Shown: in pieces, positions 18,722-29,365 of the stretch | How the letters are laid out: every line of letters begins with the position of its first letter | Position numbering within the stretch: position 1 is the first letter of the stretch | NCBI GenBank assembly: GCA_002256995.1 | Contig: NCGX01000002.1 | Coordinates: 1 to 64,000 of the forward strand | DNA: 64,000 bases | Origin: Hydrogenophilales bacterium 16-64-40 | GTDB taxonomy: Bacteria > Pseudomonadota > Gammaproteobacteria > Burkholderiales > Thiobacillaceae | Direction of reading: 5' to 3' | Translations under genes and position numbers: made by a program | The notes under the pieces: generated by a model | What the model saw: the letters and a program-made list of their open reading frames with translations, nothing else | The model's database searches: none | What the model was told of the DNA's origin: nothing

Positions 18722-19907
18722 CGATTGCCTCCGCCGGGTCGATTTTCAGCGCGGCGCGGATCGCCAGCAGCGAGGCCAGTGCGCACACCACCAGGGTCAG
18801 CACGAAGGCGCGCGCGGCGTCTCCGGTTTCGAGCAGGACGTATTTGGGGAAGGCCGGCGCCCACAGGGTGGCGGCGAACTTGCCGACGAAAAAGCCGATC
18901 ACGCCGAGCCCCAGCGCCTCCTGCATGATCATCGCGGCGATGGTGCGGTCCCTCGATCCGATCAGCTTCAGCACAGCAATTTCCTTGATCTTGCCGAGCG
19001 TCATGGTGTAGATGATGAAGGCGACGATGGCCGCGCTCACCACCGCGAGGATCAGCAAAAACAGGCCGATCTGCTTGGCTGCGGTGGCGATCAGCTTGGC
19101 CACCAGGATGTCTTCCATGTCGGCGCGCGTGTAGGCCGTATAGCGCTGCCAGCGCGCGATCGCGTCGGCCAGCGCGCGCGCGTCAAAGCCCGGCTGCAAC
19201 CGCAGCAGCACCGCGTTGACCTTGTGGCTGGAGGCCTGGATCGCCTGCACCGCTTCCAGCACGCCGGGCTGGCCGGGGCGGTTGACCGCCGGGTTGGCGG
19301 CGAGCCGCTTGCGGTCCTCGACGATGGCGTCGTTGTCCTTGAGAAACTGCGCTTCCTGCGCGTCCTTCAGCGGAATGAACAGCATCGGGTCGCCGCCGGA
19401 GGACACCATGCGCCGGGTCAGCCCCACCACGGTGTAGTCGTTGCGGCGGATGCGCACCACGTCGCCAACCGCGAAGCCGGTCTTGGCGTCGGCCACCGCC
19501 TCGTAATGCGCGTGGGCGATGGGGCGGCCCGCCACCAGAAAAGACGGCCCGCCGGGCTTGCCCGCCTCGTAACCCGCCACCATCACGCGCTGGGTTTTGC
19601 CCTGGTGCGACACCTGCATGGTGAGGTAGGCGACGTTGCCGGTCTGCGCCACGCCTTCGAGCCCTGCGAGCGCGCGGTAGAGGTCGTCCGGCACGGAGGA
19701 CGGCTCGGCGAACGGACCCAGGGTGTTTTGCTGCACCACCCAGACGTCGGCGTCGACCGCACGCAGCAGCACCTTGGCGTCGTCGACCATGCCGCGGTAC
19801 ACCCCGGCCATGGTCAGCGTCACGCCGATCAGCAGGCCCAGGCCCAAGCCGGTCAGCAGGTAGCTTTTGAGGTGATGCGCGATGTCGCGCCGGGCGAGGT
19901 TAATCAC
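18714..19907 (-). CDS. ABC transporter permease (FtsX/MacB superfamily, DevC-like)
   Basis: This inner-membrane subunit has 397 residues. One helix lies near the N-terminus (SYLLTGLGLGLLIGVTLTMAG), followed by a large periplasmic domain (about 40-270) and three helices near 280-305, 325-345 and 365-385. That is the four-helix FtsX topology with a MacB-like periplasmic domain. The C-terminal DPAEAIGG ending is typical. It follows the membrane-fusion gene by 12 bp. The exported substrate is not known. DevC relatives export glycolipids and MacB relatives export peptides or macrolides. Confidence 0.92.
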   Translation of the reverse strand: MINLARRDIAHHLKSYLLTGLGLGLLIGVTLTMAGVYRGMVDDAKVLLRAVDADVWVVQQNTLGPFAEPSSVPDDLYRALAGLEGVAQTGNVAYLTMQVSHQGKTQRVMVAGYEAGKPGGPSFLVAGRPIAHAHYEAVADAKTGFAVGDVVRIRRNDYTVVGLTRRMVSSGGDPMLFIPLKDAQEAQFLKDNDAIVEDRKRLAANPAVNRPGQPGVLEAVQAIQASSHKVNAVLLRLQPGFDARALADAIARWQRYTAYTRADMEDILVAKLIATAAKQIGLFLLILAVVSAAIVAFIIYTMTLGKIKEIAVLKLIGSRDRTIAAMIMQEALGLGVIGFFVGKFAATLWAPAFPKYVLLETGDAARAFVLTLVVCALASLLAIRAALKIDPAEAIGG

Positions 19908-19919
19908 GTCGGGCAGCCC

Positions 19920-21089
19920 TTACCGCGGCGTCAGCTGCTGTTCGCGCACGCGCACGCCGTCGTCGAGCTGTTTCGCGCTGTAGGCGATAACGCTGTCGCC
20001 AGCCTGCAGACCGGACACGATCTGCACCTGCTCCGCGGTCTGCATGCCCGGCTGCACCGGCTGGAAGCGCGCGCGGCCTGCCTTGACCCGCCACACGCCG
20101 GTCTGGCCGCCGAATTGCGCCAGTGCGGCGCGCGGCACCGTCAGTGCATCGCGCAGGCCGGGCAGGCGGATGGTCACTTCTGCCAGTTCGCCTAGATACA
20201 GCTGCACCGGCGCGGGGTCGAAGGCGACGTTGACGATGCGTTCCTCGGTCAGCGCGTCGCTTTGCAGGTCGATGCGCACCACCTGGCCCGGCAGCGCCGC
20301 GCCCGGCGCCGATCGCATCACAATGGCGGCGGCCTGTCCGACCTGCACGCCCTGCGCGCGCGCCTGATCGACGCGGGTGCGCACCCACAGCCGGGCCGGG
20401 TCGACCAGCCGCAGCACGGCCTGACCGGCGACCACGGTGGCGCCGGGCTCGGCTTCACGGGCGGTCACCACGCCATCGATCGGACTCACCAATTTGAGAC
20501 TTTGGCGCATCTGGTCGATGCCCCGCAATTCGGCCTCGGCACGGCCGATTTCGCGCAGCGCCCCACTCGCGTTGGCGCGTGCCGCAGCCAGTGCTGCCGT
20601 TGCGGCGGATGCCTCGTGGCGGCGGCTGTCGGCCATTTCCTTGGCGACGAAGTGTTGCTGGTAGAGCGCCTGATAGCGTTCGCTGTTTGCCTGCGCCAGC
20701 CGCGCGCGGCTAGCGGCCTCGGTCACCTGTGCCTGCGCCGCCTGGGCGGCCTGGCGTGCCCGGGCGGCGGCGCTGCTCGCCGCTTCGGCACGCTGGCGCA
20801 AATCCACCGGATCGATTTCGGCCAGCAACTGGCCGGCTTTGACCGGCTCGCCCTGGTCGACCCATACCCGCAACAGCCGGCCGGCCTGGATCGGCCCGAC
20901 CGAGTAGGCGTGGCGGGCTTCCACCGTGCCGATGCCGTACACGCTCGGGCTGAGATCGGCGCGCGTGACGGTGACGGTTTCCACCCCCACCGGTGCCAGC
21001 GGCCCCCGCGTGGCGAGCAGCCAGACAAAAACGGCCAAGAATGCCAGGACGCCGCTGGTCAGGATCAAACTGCGTTTGCTGAGTTTCAT
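19920..21089 (-). CDS. Periplasmic adaptor (HlyD/membrane-fusion family)
   Basis: These 389 residues anchor by one N-terminal helix (LILTSGVLAFLAVFVWLLA). A split biotinyl-lipoyl domain (VGPIQAGRLLRVWVDQGEPV before, SPIDGVVTAREAEPGATV after) is separated by an Ala/Gln-rich coiled coil at about 95-185. Beta-barrel and membrane-proximal domains follow. This is the adaptor that links the ABC pump at 18011-19907 to an outer-membrane channel. No TolC-like gene is in the operon. It starts 6 bp after the cytochrome gene. Confidence 0.93.
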   Translation of the reverse strand: MKLSKRSLILTSGVLAFLAVFVWLLATRGPLAPVGVETVTVTRADLSPSVYGIGTVEARHAYSVGPIQAGRLLRVWVDQGEPVKAGQLLAEIDPVDLRQRAEAASSAAARARQAAQAAQAQVTEAASRARLAQANSERYQALYQQHFVAKEMADSRRHEASAATAALAAARANASGALREIGRAEAELRGIDQMRQSLKLVSPIDGVVTAREAEPGATVVAGQAVLRLVDPARLWVRTRVDQARAQGVQVGQAAAIVMRSAPGAALPGQVVRIDLQSDALTEERIVNVAFDPAPVQLYLGELAEVTIRLPGLRDALTVPRAALAQFGGQTGVWRVKAGRARFQPVQPGMQTAEQVQIVSGLQAGDSVIAYSAKQLDDGVRVREQQLTPR

Positions 21090-21095
21090 GGCGGA

Positions 21096-21566
21096 TCAGT
21101 GCCTGGCGTCGAGCGCAGGCCCCTGGATCTGGTACATCGTATGGCAGCTCACGCATTTTTGCAGGGTGGCAGACAGCTGGCTGAGACTGTAGCTCACGTC
21201 CTTCAGGCTCTCGGCGTCCAGCGCGATCTGGTCGAAATCGCCATGCACCGAAGCGCCCAGCTGGCGGAATTCCAGCGGCAGCTTGGCGCGCAGTGCGGGC
21301 GGCACCTCGTGCGCCAGTTTCCGGCCCATACCGCGTGCCGCTTCCGCGACGGCGGGCATGGCCTGCTTGCCGAGCGCACCGGTCATCTTCTGCACGCCGT
21401 CAAGAAACAGGCGCATTTCTTCGAGGATCATGACCCGCTCGTCCGGGGTCAGCGCCAGCACGACGCGGTTGTCCGAGCCCGGTGCGTGATCGTGTGCGTG
21501 CTGCGCAAGCGCGGCAGTCGTGTTCAGGCTGAGTACGGAGGCGAGTAAAAGATGATGCAGTTTCAT
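21096..21566 (-). CDS. Exported class II-like cytochrome c with C-terminal haem site
   Basis: The protein has 156 residues with a signal peptide ending ALA (about residue 21), then a His-rich HAHDHAPG stretch, four predicted helices and a single haem motif CVSCH at 138-142 near the C-terminus. Helical build and a terminal CxxCH are the plan of cytochrome c'/c-556 (class II), though sequence similarity is weak. The ATG overlaps the tetR stop (ATGA). Being cotranscribed with an exporter is unexpected; it could sense redox, nitric oxide or a haem-reactive compound. Confidence 0.8.
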   Translation of the reverse strand: MKLHHLLLASVLSLNTTAALAQHAHDHAPGSDNRVVLALTPDERVMILEEMRLFLDGVQKMTGALGKQAMPAVAEAARGMGRKLAHEVPPALRAKLPLEFRQLGASVHGDFDQIALDAESLKDVSYSLSQLSATLQKCVSCHTMYQIQGPALDARH

Positions 21567-22210
21567 CGGGGGGTTCCTTGTGTTGAGGGTGGGCGGACGG
21601 CCTGCAGGAAAACCGGGAAGGTGCGTGCAGCTTCCGCCGCCAGGGTGCGCTGGCCGCGCAGGATCGAGGTTTGCAGCACCAGCCCCTGGATCATGCCGAT
21701 GTAGAGGGTGGCGGCGGCGTGGGCGTCGAGGTCGGCGCGCGCCAGCCCCTGCGCCTGCGCGTCGGCCAGCAGACCGGCGATTTTCGCCTCGTAGCCCAGC
21801 ATGATCTCGATCACCAGCTGGCGCAGCGCCGTGCTGCGGCCGTGCAGGTGCTCGGACATCAGCACGCGCGGGATCGCCGGGTGGCCGGCGATAAAATCGA
21901 TATGGGCGAAAAACATCCGCTGCAGGGCGTCCAGCGGGTCATGCCCCTGTGCCGCGGCGCGGGTCAGCACGCTCATCAGGCGATCGCGCACCCACTGCAT
22001 CACCGCCAGCCAGATTGCGTTCTTGCTGGGGAAATGGCGGAACACCGCGCCCTGCGTCACCCCCATCGCCTGCGCCATATCCTGTGTGGTGACGTCGTCG
22101 ACGCCCTGTTTGGCAGCAAGCTCCAGCGTCACGCGAATGATTTCCTCGCGCCGCTCGTCTGCGCCCAGCCGTTTGCGAGGGGATTGATTGGATGCGACTT
22201 CTTCGGACAT
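21563..22210 (-). CDS. TetR-family transcriptional repressor
   Basis: The 215 residues have an N-terminal TetR DNA-binding domain (RREEIIRVTLELAAKQGVDDVTTQDMAQAMGVTQGAVFRHFPSK, given here as its span 20-63) with the helix-turn-helix at about 41-60. A helical ligand domain follows. It is the first gene of the minus-strand operon that runs to 15598 and overlaps the cytochrome gene by 4 bp. A dyad operator lies 18 bp upstream of its start, so autorepression of the whole operon is likely. The ligand is unknown but is probably linked to the exporter substrate. Confidence 0.93.
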   Translation of the reverse strand: MSEEVASNQSPRKRLGADERREEIIRVTLELAAKQGVDDVTTQDMAQAMGVTQGAVFRHFPSKNAIWLAVMQWVRDRLMSVLTRAAAQGHDPLDALQRMFFAHIDFIAGHPAIPRVLMSEHLHGRSTALRQLVIEIMLGYEAKIAGLLADAQAQGLARADLDAHAAATLYIGMIQGLVLQTSILRGQRTLAAEAARTFPVFLQAVRPPSTQGTPR

Positions 22211-22227
22211 GGCCTGAATGGGCTAGA

Positions 22228-22243
22228 TAGTGACTGGTTACTA
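22228..22243 (-). promoter_or_regulatory. Probable TetR operator
   Basis: TAGTGACTGGTTACTA is a 16-bp dyad with half-sites TAGTNAC and GTNACTA, 18 bp upstream of the tetR start codon. Size and position fit a TetR-dimer operator for autorepression. Confidence 0.6.
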
Positions 22244-22294
22244 CCTTAGTCGGGCGGGCGCCGCTCGTCAAGCTCGAAATAAGGGTGCACGGAC

Positions 22295-23632
22295 TCAGAT
22301 CGCCGGATCGTCGAGACAGGCCAGCACCGCATCCGCCAAGCCGCGCATCTCGTCCGCGTTGGTCACATAGGGCGGCATGGCATACACCGTGCGGCCGATC
22401 GGGCGCATGAACACGCCCTGCGCCAGCGCCGCCTGGTGGAAACGGTCGGAAAAACCCGCGCCGGCGTCGGCCACCTCGAACGCCCAGATCATCCCCAGCT
22501 GACGGAAATGGCGCACCCGGGGGTGAGTGGCCACTTCCGCCAGAATCCTAGTAAATTCGATGGATTTGATCTGGTTGGCGGCAATCACCTGGTCGTGTTG
22601 GAAGATGTCCAGCACCGCCAGCGCGGCGCGGCAGGCGAGCGGGTTGCCGGTGTAGGAATGCGAATGCAGGAAGCCGCGCGCGGTGGCGTCGTCGTAAAAC
22701 GCGGCGTAGATGTCGTCCGTCGTCAGCACCGCGGACAAGGGCAGGTAGCCGCCGGTGATGCCCTTGGACAGGCAGATGAAGTCGGGCCTGACTGTTTTAA
22801 TGCCCGATTCCGCAAGCGGGAGCGGGGGCGCTTGCTCAAACGCGAACATGGTGCCGGTGCGGCCGAAACCCACCGCGATCTCGTCGGCGATCAGGTGCAC
22901 CTGATAGCGGTCGCACAGTGCGCGCGCACGGGTCAGATACGCCGGGTGATACATCGCCATGCCGGCCGCGCCCTGCACCAGCGGTTCGACGATGAAGGCG
23001 GCGGTGGTGGCGGCATGCTCGGCCAGATGCGCCTCCAACACGGCGGCGCAGCGCAGGGCGAACGCCTCGGCTGACTCGCCCGCCGCGGCCAGCCGCATGT
23101 CCGGCGTCGGCACTTGCACCGAATGCCGCAGCAAGGGCGCGTAGGTGTCCTTGAACAGCGGAATGTCGGTCACCGACAGGGCGCCGAGGGTTTCGCCGTG
23201 GTAGCCGTTCTTGAGGCTGATGAAGCCGTTTTTCTCCGGCCGGCCCGCGTTGCGCCAGTAATGCGCGCTCATTTTCAGCGCGATTTCGGTGGCCGAGGCG
23301 CCGTCCGAACCGTAAAAAGCATGGCCCAGCCCGGTCAGCGCTGCCAACCGTTCCGACAGTGCCACCACCGGCTCGTGGGTGGCGCCGGCCAGCATCACGT
23401 GCTCGATTTTGCCGAGCTGGTCGGTGATCGCCGCGTTGATGCGCGGGTTGCAATGGCCGAACAGGTTGACCCACCAGCTGGAAATCGCGTCCAGATAGCG
23501 GCGGCCGGCGGTATCGATCAGCCACGCCCCTTCGCCGCGCGCGATCGCCAGCGGCGGGGCGGCCTCCAGCTGCTTCATCTGGGTGCAGGGGTGCCACACG
23601 GCGGCGCGGGTACGACTTAAAAGATCATCCAT
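22295..23632 (-). CDS. bioA: Adenosylmethionine-8-amino-7-oxononanoate aminotransferase
   Basis: BioA makes 7,8-diaminopelargonate for biotin synthesis, using SAM as amino donor and pyridoxal phosphate. The 445 residues show WHPCTQMKQLE at the start, SSWWVNLFGHCNPRI, the GSDGASATEIALKM cofactor site, IADEIAVGFGRTG, the Schiff-base lysine in CLSKGITGGYLPLS and HSHSYTGNPLACRAA. The ATG at 23632 fits the family start; the frame continues 13 codons upstream into the groESL promoter. No other bio genes are nearby. Confidence 0.96.
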   Translation of the reverse strand: MDDLLSRTRAAVWHPCTQMKQLEAAPPLAIARGEGAWLIDTAGRRYLDAISSWWVNLFGHCNPRINAAITDQLGKIEHVMLAGATHEPVVALSERLAALTGLGHAFYGSDGASATEIALKMSAHYWRNAGRPEKNGFISLKNGYHGETLGALSVTDIPLFKDTYAPLLRHSVQVPTPDMRLAAAGESAEAFALRCAAVLEAHLAEHAATTAAFIVEPLVQGAAGMAMYHPAYLTRARALCDRYQVHLIADEIAVGFGRTGTMFAFEQAPPLPLAESGIKTVRPDFICLSKGITGGYLPLSAVLTTDDIYAAFYDDATARGFLHSHSYTGNPLACRAALAVLDIFQHDQVIAANQIKSIEFTRILAEVATHPRVRHFRQLGMIWAFEVADAGAGFSDRFHQAALAQGVFMRPIGRTVYAMPPYVTNADEMRGLADAVLACLDDPAI

Positions 23633-23635
23633 GGG

Positions 23636-23665
23636 CTTGAAATTGTCACAATGCGCCCCTACTAT
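23636..23665 (+). promoter_or_regulatory. groESL promoter (sigma-70 overlapping sigma-32-like)
   Basis: TTGAAA (23637-23642) and TACTAT (23660-23665) stand 17 bp apart, a good sigma-70 promoter. The same DNA reads CTTGAAA, 13 bp, CCCCTACT, close to the heat-shock sigma-32 pattern. It starts three bases from the bioA start codon. Confidence 0.75.
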
Positions 23666-23691
23666 TAGCACTCTATGGCGGCGAGTGCTAA
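23665..23691 (+). promoter_or_regulatory. CIRCE operator (HrcA binding site)
   Basis: TTAGCACTC, nine bases, GAGTGCTAA: an exact match to the CIRCE inverted repeat. It overlaps the transcription start region of groESL, so HrcA repression of the chaperonin operon is expected. hrcA itself is not in the window. Confidence 0.97.
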
Positions 23692-23766
23692 CAGCATCCT
23701 CGTCGCCTCCTTATTTTCGGGCAGCCAAGCTGCCGGTTATCAACGTACCGCAATGGAGACTTTGCA

Positions 23767-24057
23767 ATGAAAATCCGTCCTCTGCACGACCGTGTGATTG
23801 TCAAACGCATGGAGGAAGAGCGCAAGACCGCTTCCGGAATCGTCATCCCCGACACCGCCGCTGAAAAGCCCGATCAGGGCGAAATCATCGCCGTGGGCAC
23901 CGGCAAGAAAGACGACCAGGGCAAGCTGATTCCGCTGGACGTGAAAGTCGGCGACCGCGTGCTGTTCGGCAAGTACGCCGGCCAGACCGTCAAGGTCGAG
24001 GGCGAAGAGCTGCTGGTGATGCGCGAAGAAGACATCATGGGCGTGGTCGAGGCTTAA
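23767..24057 (+). CDS. groES: Co-chaperonin GroES
   Basis: GroES caps the GroEL folding chamber as a heptamer in the cytoplasm. The 96 residues are full length, with [18 protein letters not shown] at the start, the mobile-loop segment [12 protein letters not shown] and the ending [14 protein letters not shown]. It lies 48 bp before groEL, downstream of the CIRCE and dual promoter at 23636-23691. Confidence 0.98.
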   Translation: MKIRPLHDRVIVKRMEEERKTASGIVIPDTAAEKPDQGEIIAVGTGKKDDQGKLIPLDVKVGDRVLFGKYAGQTVKVEGEELLVMREEDIMGVVEA

Positions 24058-25761
<1,704 letters not shown>

Positions 25762-25814
25762 GGATGCGTTCAACCAGGACGCTCCCGCTTGCGGGCAGCG
25801 CCCTGGGTCCGGCT

Positions 25815-25867
25815 GTTCGAGCCACAAAAAAGCCCCGCATGACGCGGGGCTTTTTTGTGGCTCGAAC
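25815..25867. terminator. 53-bp perfect palindromic bidirectional terminator
   Basis: Two perfect 24-bp arms (25815-25838 and 25844-25867) flank an ATGAC loop. The core GCCCCGC/GCGGGGC is bordered by A6 and T6 runs, so it works as a Rho-independent terminator on both strands between convergent groEL and the gene at 25913. The tandem CGAACGAT pair follows at 25863-25878. Confidence 0.92.
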
Positions 25868-25912
25868 GATCGAACGATCGATGAGGCACGTCCGGACACG
25901 CGCCGCAGCCGT

Positions 25913-26620
25913 TCAGGATGGCTGCTGGGCATCCCCGGTATTCAGCGTTTCGCTCAGCTTCAGCCCAGCCAGTTCGCGCGTCGCCCGGGCAAGGTAATAA
26001 AGCGCGCCCATCATCATCAGCATCGACGGCAGGGCGATCATCGGATAGCTCGCCAGGGTCAGGCGCCCGAGCTCGGCGTTGAACGCCTCGCTGCCGGCCG
26101 GGCTGGTGACGATCCAGGTGGCCAGAAAATAGTTCATCGCCGCGGAGAAGAAGAAGGTGCCGCCCAGCATGTAGGTGGCATTCTGCAGGCGCGCCTCGAA
26201 GTCCCGCGCCGTGCCGCGCGCGTCGAGATGCTGCTGCACCCGCGCCACATCGATCAGCGTCGGGTTGTAGAGCAGGGTTTTCACCAGCGGGTAGCGGGTG
26301 CGGGTGGACACCAGCACGGCCAGGCCGATCAGGGCGGGGATCGCGGCTTCCTTCACCGCCAGCCACTGGGTGTCGAGCTGCAGCAGGCCGATGCCGCCGG
26401 TGAGCAGGATGCTGACCAGGCCCAGCACGGAAAAAAGGTTGACCTTGCCGCGCCCGATCAGCTCGAACCCACCCCAGCCGAGCGGAAACGCCAGCGCCAC
26501 CAGCAGCCCGCCCACTACGCCAAGGTCCTGCTCGCCGCTGAACTTCATCAGGATGATGGACGGAATGACGATGTTGATCAGGAGTTCGAGCAGCGGATTG
26601 GATTTTTTGGTCTGGGTCAT
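25913..26620 (-). CDS. Multi-spanning membrane protein, VC0807-like family
   Basis: This 235-residue inner-membrane protein has about six hydrophobic segments. The pattern NPLLELLINIVIPSIILMKFS, ALAFPLGWGGFELI, SVLGLVSILLTGGIGLLQLD, YNPTLIDV and LASYPMIALPSMLMMMGALYYL fits the VC0807 group of uncharacterised membrane proteins, recalled from family knowledge. The function is unknown. The start at 26620 is used because the upstream open frame has no similarity. It is divergent from the cNMP/CBS gene at 26784 and convergent with groEL. Confidence 0.75.
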   Translation of the reverse strand: MTQTKKSNPLLELLINIVIPSIILMKFSGEQDLGVVGGLLVALAFPLGWGGFELIGRGKVNLFSVLGLVSILLTGGIGLLQLDTQWLAVKEAAIPALIGLAVLVSTRTRYPLVKTLLYNPTLIDVARVQQHLDARGTARDFEARLQNATYMLGGTFFFSAAMNYFLATWIVTSPAGSEAFNAELGRLTLASYPMIALPSMLMMMGALYYLARATRELAGLKLSETLNTGDAQQPS

Positions 26621-26783
26621 GAGCAGATGTGCGGTCAGGTTCTGTTTGTCACAGACCCGGCAATGGGGCTTTAGTTTCGGAAGCTGGCCGGGGCGGCCGA
26701 ATCCGGTCGGGTCCGGCAATTTTTGCACACGATTGCGGATGCGCGGTAAATTGTAAAAATCCGCGCTGTCACGACATCCGCCC

Positions 26784-28673
26784 ATGACCCATATCATTCC
26801 GCTCGCCAACAGCCTGCACCACGCGACCCTCGACGCATTGCAGCGGCAGGCACCCTTTTCGGCGATGACGGAAGACGAGCTGCTATGGTTGGTGCGGCGC
26901 CTGTCGGTCGCCTATTTTGCGCGCGACGCGGTGTTGCTGCAGCCTGCCGACACGCCGCCCGATGTGCTGTTCATCGTCAAGCAGGGCACCGTGGCCGGCG
27001 CCACCGCCGAGGGGCAGACGGTGCTGCAACTGGCAACGGGCGAGATGTTTCCGCTGGGGGCGCTGCTGGCCGGGCGCGGCGCAGCCAACCGCTATGTCGC
27101 GGCAACCGATACCTTCTGCTACCTGTTGCCCGCCGCCGATTTCCATGCGTTGCTGGCGAAAAGCTCCGAATTTCATGATTTCTGCACGCGCCGCATCGCC
27201 AGCCTGCTGGAGGAATCGCAGCGCGCGGTGCAATCGGAATACGCGCTGGCGCTCGACGACGAAAGCCGCTTTGCGCGCCCGCTGGCCAGCCTGATCCGGC
27301 GCCCCCCCCTGAGCGTGCTGCCCGATACCCCGTTGGCCGATGCGCTGACGGCGATGGAGGCCGCGCGCGTGGGCTCGATGGTGGTCACCGACACCGCCGG
27401 GCACCCGCTCGGCATTCTCACCCTGAAGGATGTGCTGGCGCGCGTGACCCTGGCCGGCGTGCCGCTGGCCACCCCGATTTCGGCCGTGATGACGCCGGAT
27501 CCTGCGACCCTGCCCGTCGAGACACCGGCGGCCGATGCGCTGGTGCTGATGGCGCGCCAGGCCATCCACCACATTCCGCTGGTCAAGGAAGGAAAACTGG
27601 CCGGCGTGGTGTCGGAAAAGGACATCTTCGCGCTGCGCCGCCTGTCGGTGGAAGGCATCACCTCGGCCATTGCGCGCAGCGAAGCCCCCAGCCACCTGCC
27701 CGCGCTTGCACTCGACATCGGCGACCTGGCGCACAGCCTGCTGGCGCAGGGGATGGACGCGGAAAACCTCACCGCGATCATTTCCAGCCTCAACGACCGC
27801 CTGACCGAGCGCATCATCACGCTTGAATGCGAGGCCGATGACGCGCTCGTCGGGCTGCGCTGGTGCTGGCTGGCGCTGGGATCGGAAGGCCGCATGGAGC
27901 AGACGCTCGCCACCGACCAGGATAACGCGCTGATTTTTGCCGAGGCGAACGACGCCCGGCGCGATGCGCTGCTGGCGTTTGCGCTGCGGGTGAACCGCCG
28001 GCTCGACGCCTGCGGCTTCCCGCTATGCCGCGGCGGCATCATGGCGAGCAATCCAAAGTGGTGCCTGTCGGCGGCCGACTGGCAGCAGCAGTTTACGCAA
28101 TGGATCGACCATGGCAGCCCCGACGCGCTGCTGCACACCAGCATCTTTTTCGACTTTCGTCCGCTGACCGGCGATGCGTCGCTGGCGCTCGACCTGCGCG
28201 CCTGGCTCAACCGCGCCGCGCAGAAGAATCCGCGCTTCCTACACCAGATGGCGGGCAACGCCCTGCGCAACCGCCCGCCGCTGGGACTGGTGCGCGACTT
28301 CGTACTGTCGGACGACAATGCCCACCCGCACACGCTCGACCTCAAGCTCAACGGCGCCACGCCGTTTGTCGACGCGGCGCGCATTTTCGCGCTGGCGGCC
28401 GGCAGCGCGCAGACCAACACCGCCAAGCGGCTGCGCGCGGCCGCGCGCGCGCTGCATATTCCCGATGCCGAACTGGCCGACTGGAACCGCGCGTTTCACT
28501 TCCTGCAACTGCTGCGGCTGCGCCACCAGCATGAGCAGCAGCGCATCGGCACCCCGCCCGACAACCATCTCGACCCCGACACGCTGAACCCGCTCGACCG
28601 CCGCATCCTGAAGGAAGCCCTGCGCCAGGCGCGCAAGGTGCAGGCACGGCTGGCGCTGGATTACCAGCTGTGA
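26784..28673 (+). CDS. cNMP-binding/CBS/DUF294 nucleotidyltransferase-like protein
   Basis: The 629 residues have four parts. A cyclic-nucleotide-binding-like domain (about 15-150) is followed by a CBS pair (about 170-295, with VGSMVVTDTAGHPLGILTLKDVL and GVVSEKDIF). A DUF294 putative nucleotidyltransferase domain (about 330-460) has GSEGRMEQTLATDQDNALIF, holding the Gly-Ser and two acidic residues expected of the Pol-beta fold. The last part is the DUF294 C-terminal helical domain. GlnD-like regulation of a partner is suspected in the family. The stop overlaps the exonuclease GTG (GTGA), and the DUF4212/SSS symporter follows, a recurring neighbourhood. Confidence 0.9.
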   Translation: MTHIIPLANSLHHATLDALQRQAPFSAMTEDELLWLVRRLSVAYFARDAVLLQPADTPPDVLFIVKQGTVAGATAEGQTVLQLATGEMFPLGALLAGRGAANRYVAATDTFCYLLPAADFHALLAKSSEFHDFCTRRIASLLEESQRAVQSEYALALDDESRFARPLASLIRRPPLSVLPDTPLADALTAMEAARVGSMVVTDTAGHPLGILTLKDVLARVTLAGVPLATPISAVMTPDPATLPVETPAADALVLMARQAIHHIPLVKEGKLAGVVSEKDIFALRRLSVEGITSAIARSEAPSHLPALALDIGDLAHSLLAQGMDAENLTAIISSLNDRLTERIITLECEADDALVGLRWCWLALGSEGRMEQTLATDQDNALIFAEANDARRDALLAFALRVNRRLDACGFPLCRGGIMASNPKWCLSAADWQQQFTQWIDHGSPDALLHTSIFFDFRPLTGDASLALDLRAWLNRAAQKNPRFLHQMAGNALRNRPPLGLVRDFVLSDDNAHPHTLDLKLNGATPFVDAARIFALAAGSAQTNTAKRLRAAARALHIPDAELADWNRAFHFLQLLRLRHQHEQQRIGTPPDNHLDPDTLNPLDRRILKEALRQARKVQARLALDYQL

Positions 28674-29365
28674 TCTGGCCGTTTGCAAAACGCGCGCTGC
28701 CCGCCCTGGACGCCGCCAGCAGGGCACGCTGCGCGGCGCTGGTCCGGCAGAAGGTCGACCTCAAGCGGCCGCTTGCCGACATGCGCTGGTGCGTGGTCGA
28801 CACAGAAACCGGCGGGCTGGACGCACAGCGCGATGCGCTGCTGGCGATCGGTTCGGTGGCAATCGAACACGGCCGCATCGCACTCGATGCCAGCCTGGAA
28901 GTCGGGCTCATGCAGACGCAGTCGACCGCTGCCGCCAACATCCTGATTCATGGCATCAGCGGCAGCGAACAGCGCGCCGGGCAGGCGCCGCACGAGGCAT
29001 TGCTCGATTGGCTGGAGTTTGCCCAGGGTGTGCCGCGGGTCGCCTTCCACGCGGCATTCGACCAGACGGTTTTGCAGCGCGCCGCACGCGAACAGCTGGG
29101 CCTGTCGATTGACGCACCATGGTTCGACGCGGCGGTGGTGGCGCCGCTGCTATTCCCCGACGCCGCGTCGCACTGCCGCCACCTCGACGACTGGCTGGCG
29201 CATTTCGGCATTGCCGTATACGCACGCCATGGCGCACTGGCCGACGCCTACGCCACCGCCGAATTGTGGCTGGTGCTGCTGCAGGCGGCGCAGCGCAACA
29301 AGCTCAACACCGCGCAGCAACTGCGCGGCCTGCTGCGTGCCCGACGCTGGCTATCAGTACATTAG
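28670..29365 (+). CDS. DnaQ-like 3'-5' exonuclease
   Basis: These 231 residues hold a DEDDh exonuclease. D44 and E46 are in VVDTETGGLD, the HGIS element is near 96, a second Asp is in FHAAFDQTVL and the His/Asp pair is in ARHGALADAYAT. That is the complete proofreading-type active site without polymerase or clamp-binding features. It starts with GTG overlapping the upstream TGA, so translation is coupled to the DUF294 protein. The role beside a solute symporter is unclear. It may process RNA or a nucleotide-modified partner. Confidence 0.88.
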   Translation: MIWPFAKRALPALDAASRARCAALVRQKVDLKRPLADMRWCVVDTETGGLDAQRDALLAIGSVAIEHGRIALDASLEVGLMQTQSTAAANILIHGISGSEQRAGQAPHEALLDWLEFAQGVPRVAFHAAFDQTVLQRAAREQLGLSIDAPWFDAAVVAPLLFPDAASHCRHLDDWLAHFGIAVYARHGALADAYATAELWLVLLQAAQRNKLNTAQQLRGLLRARRWLSVH

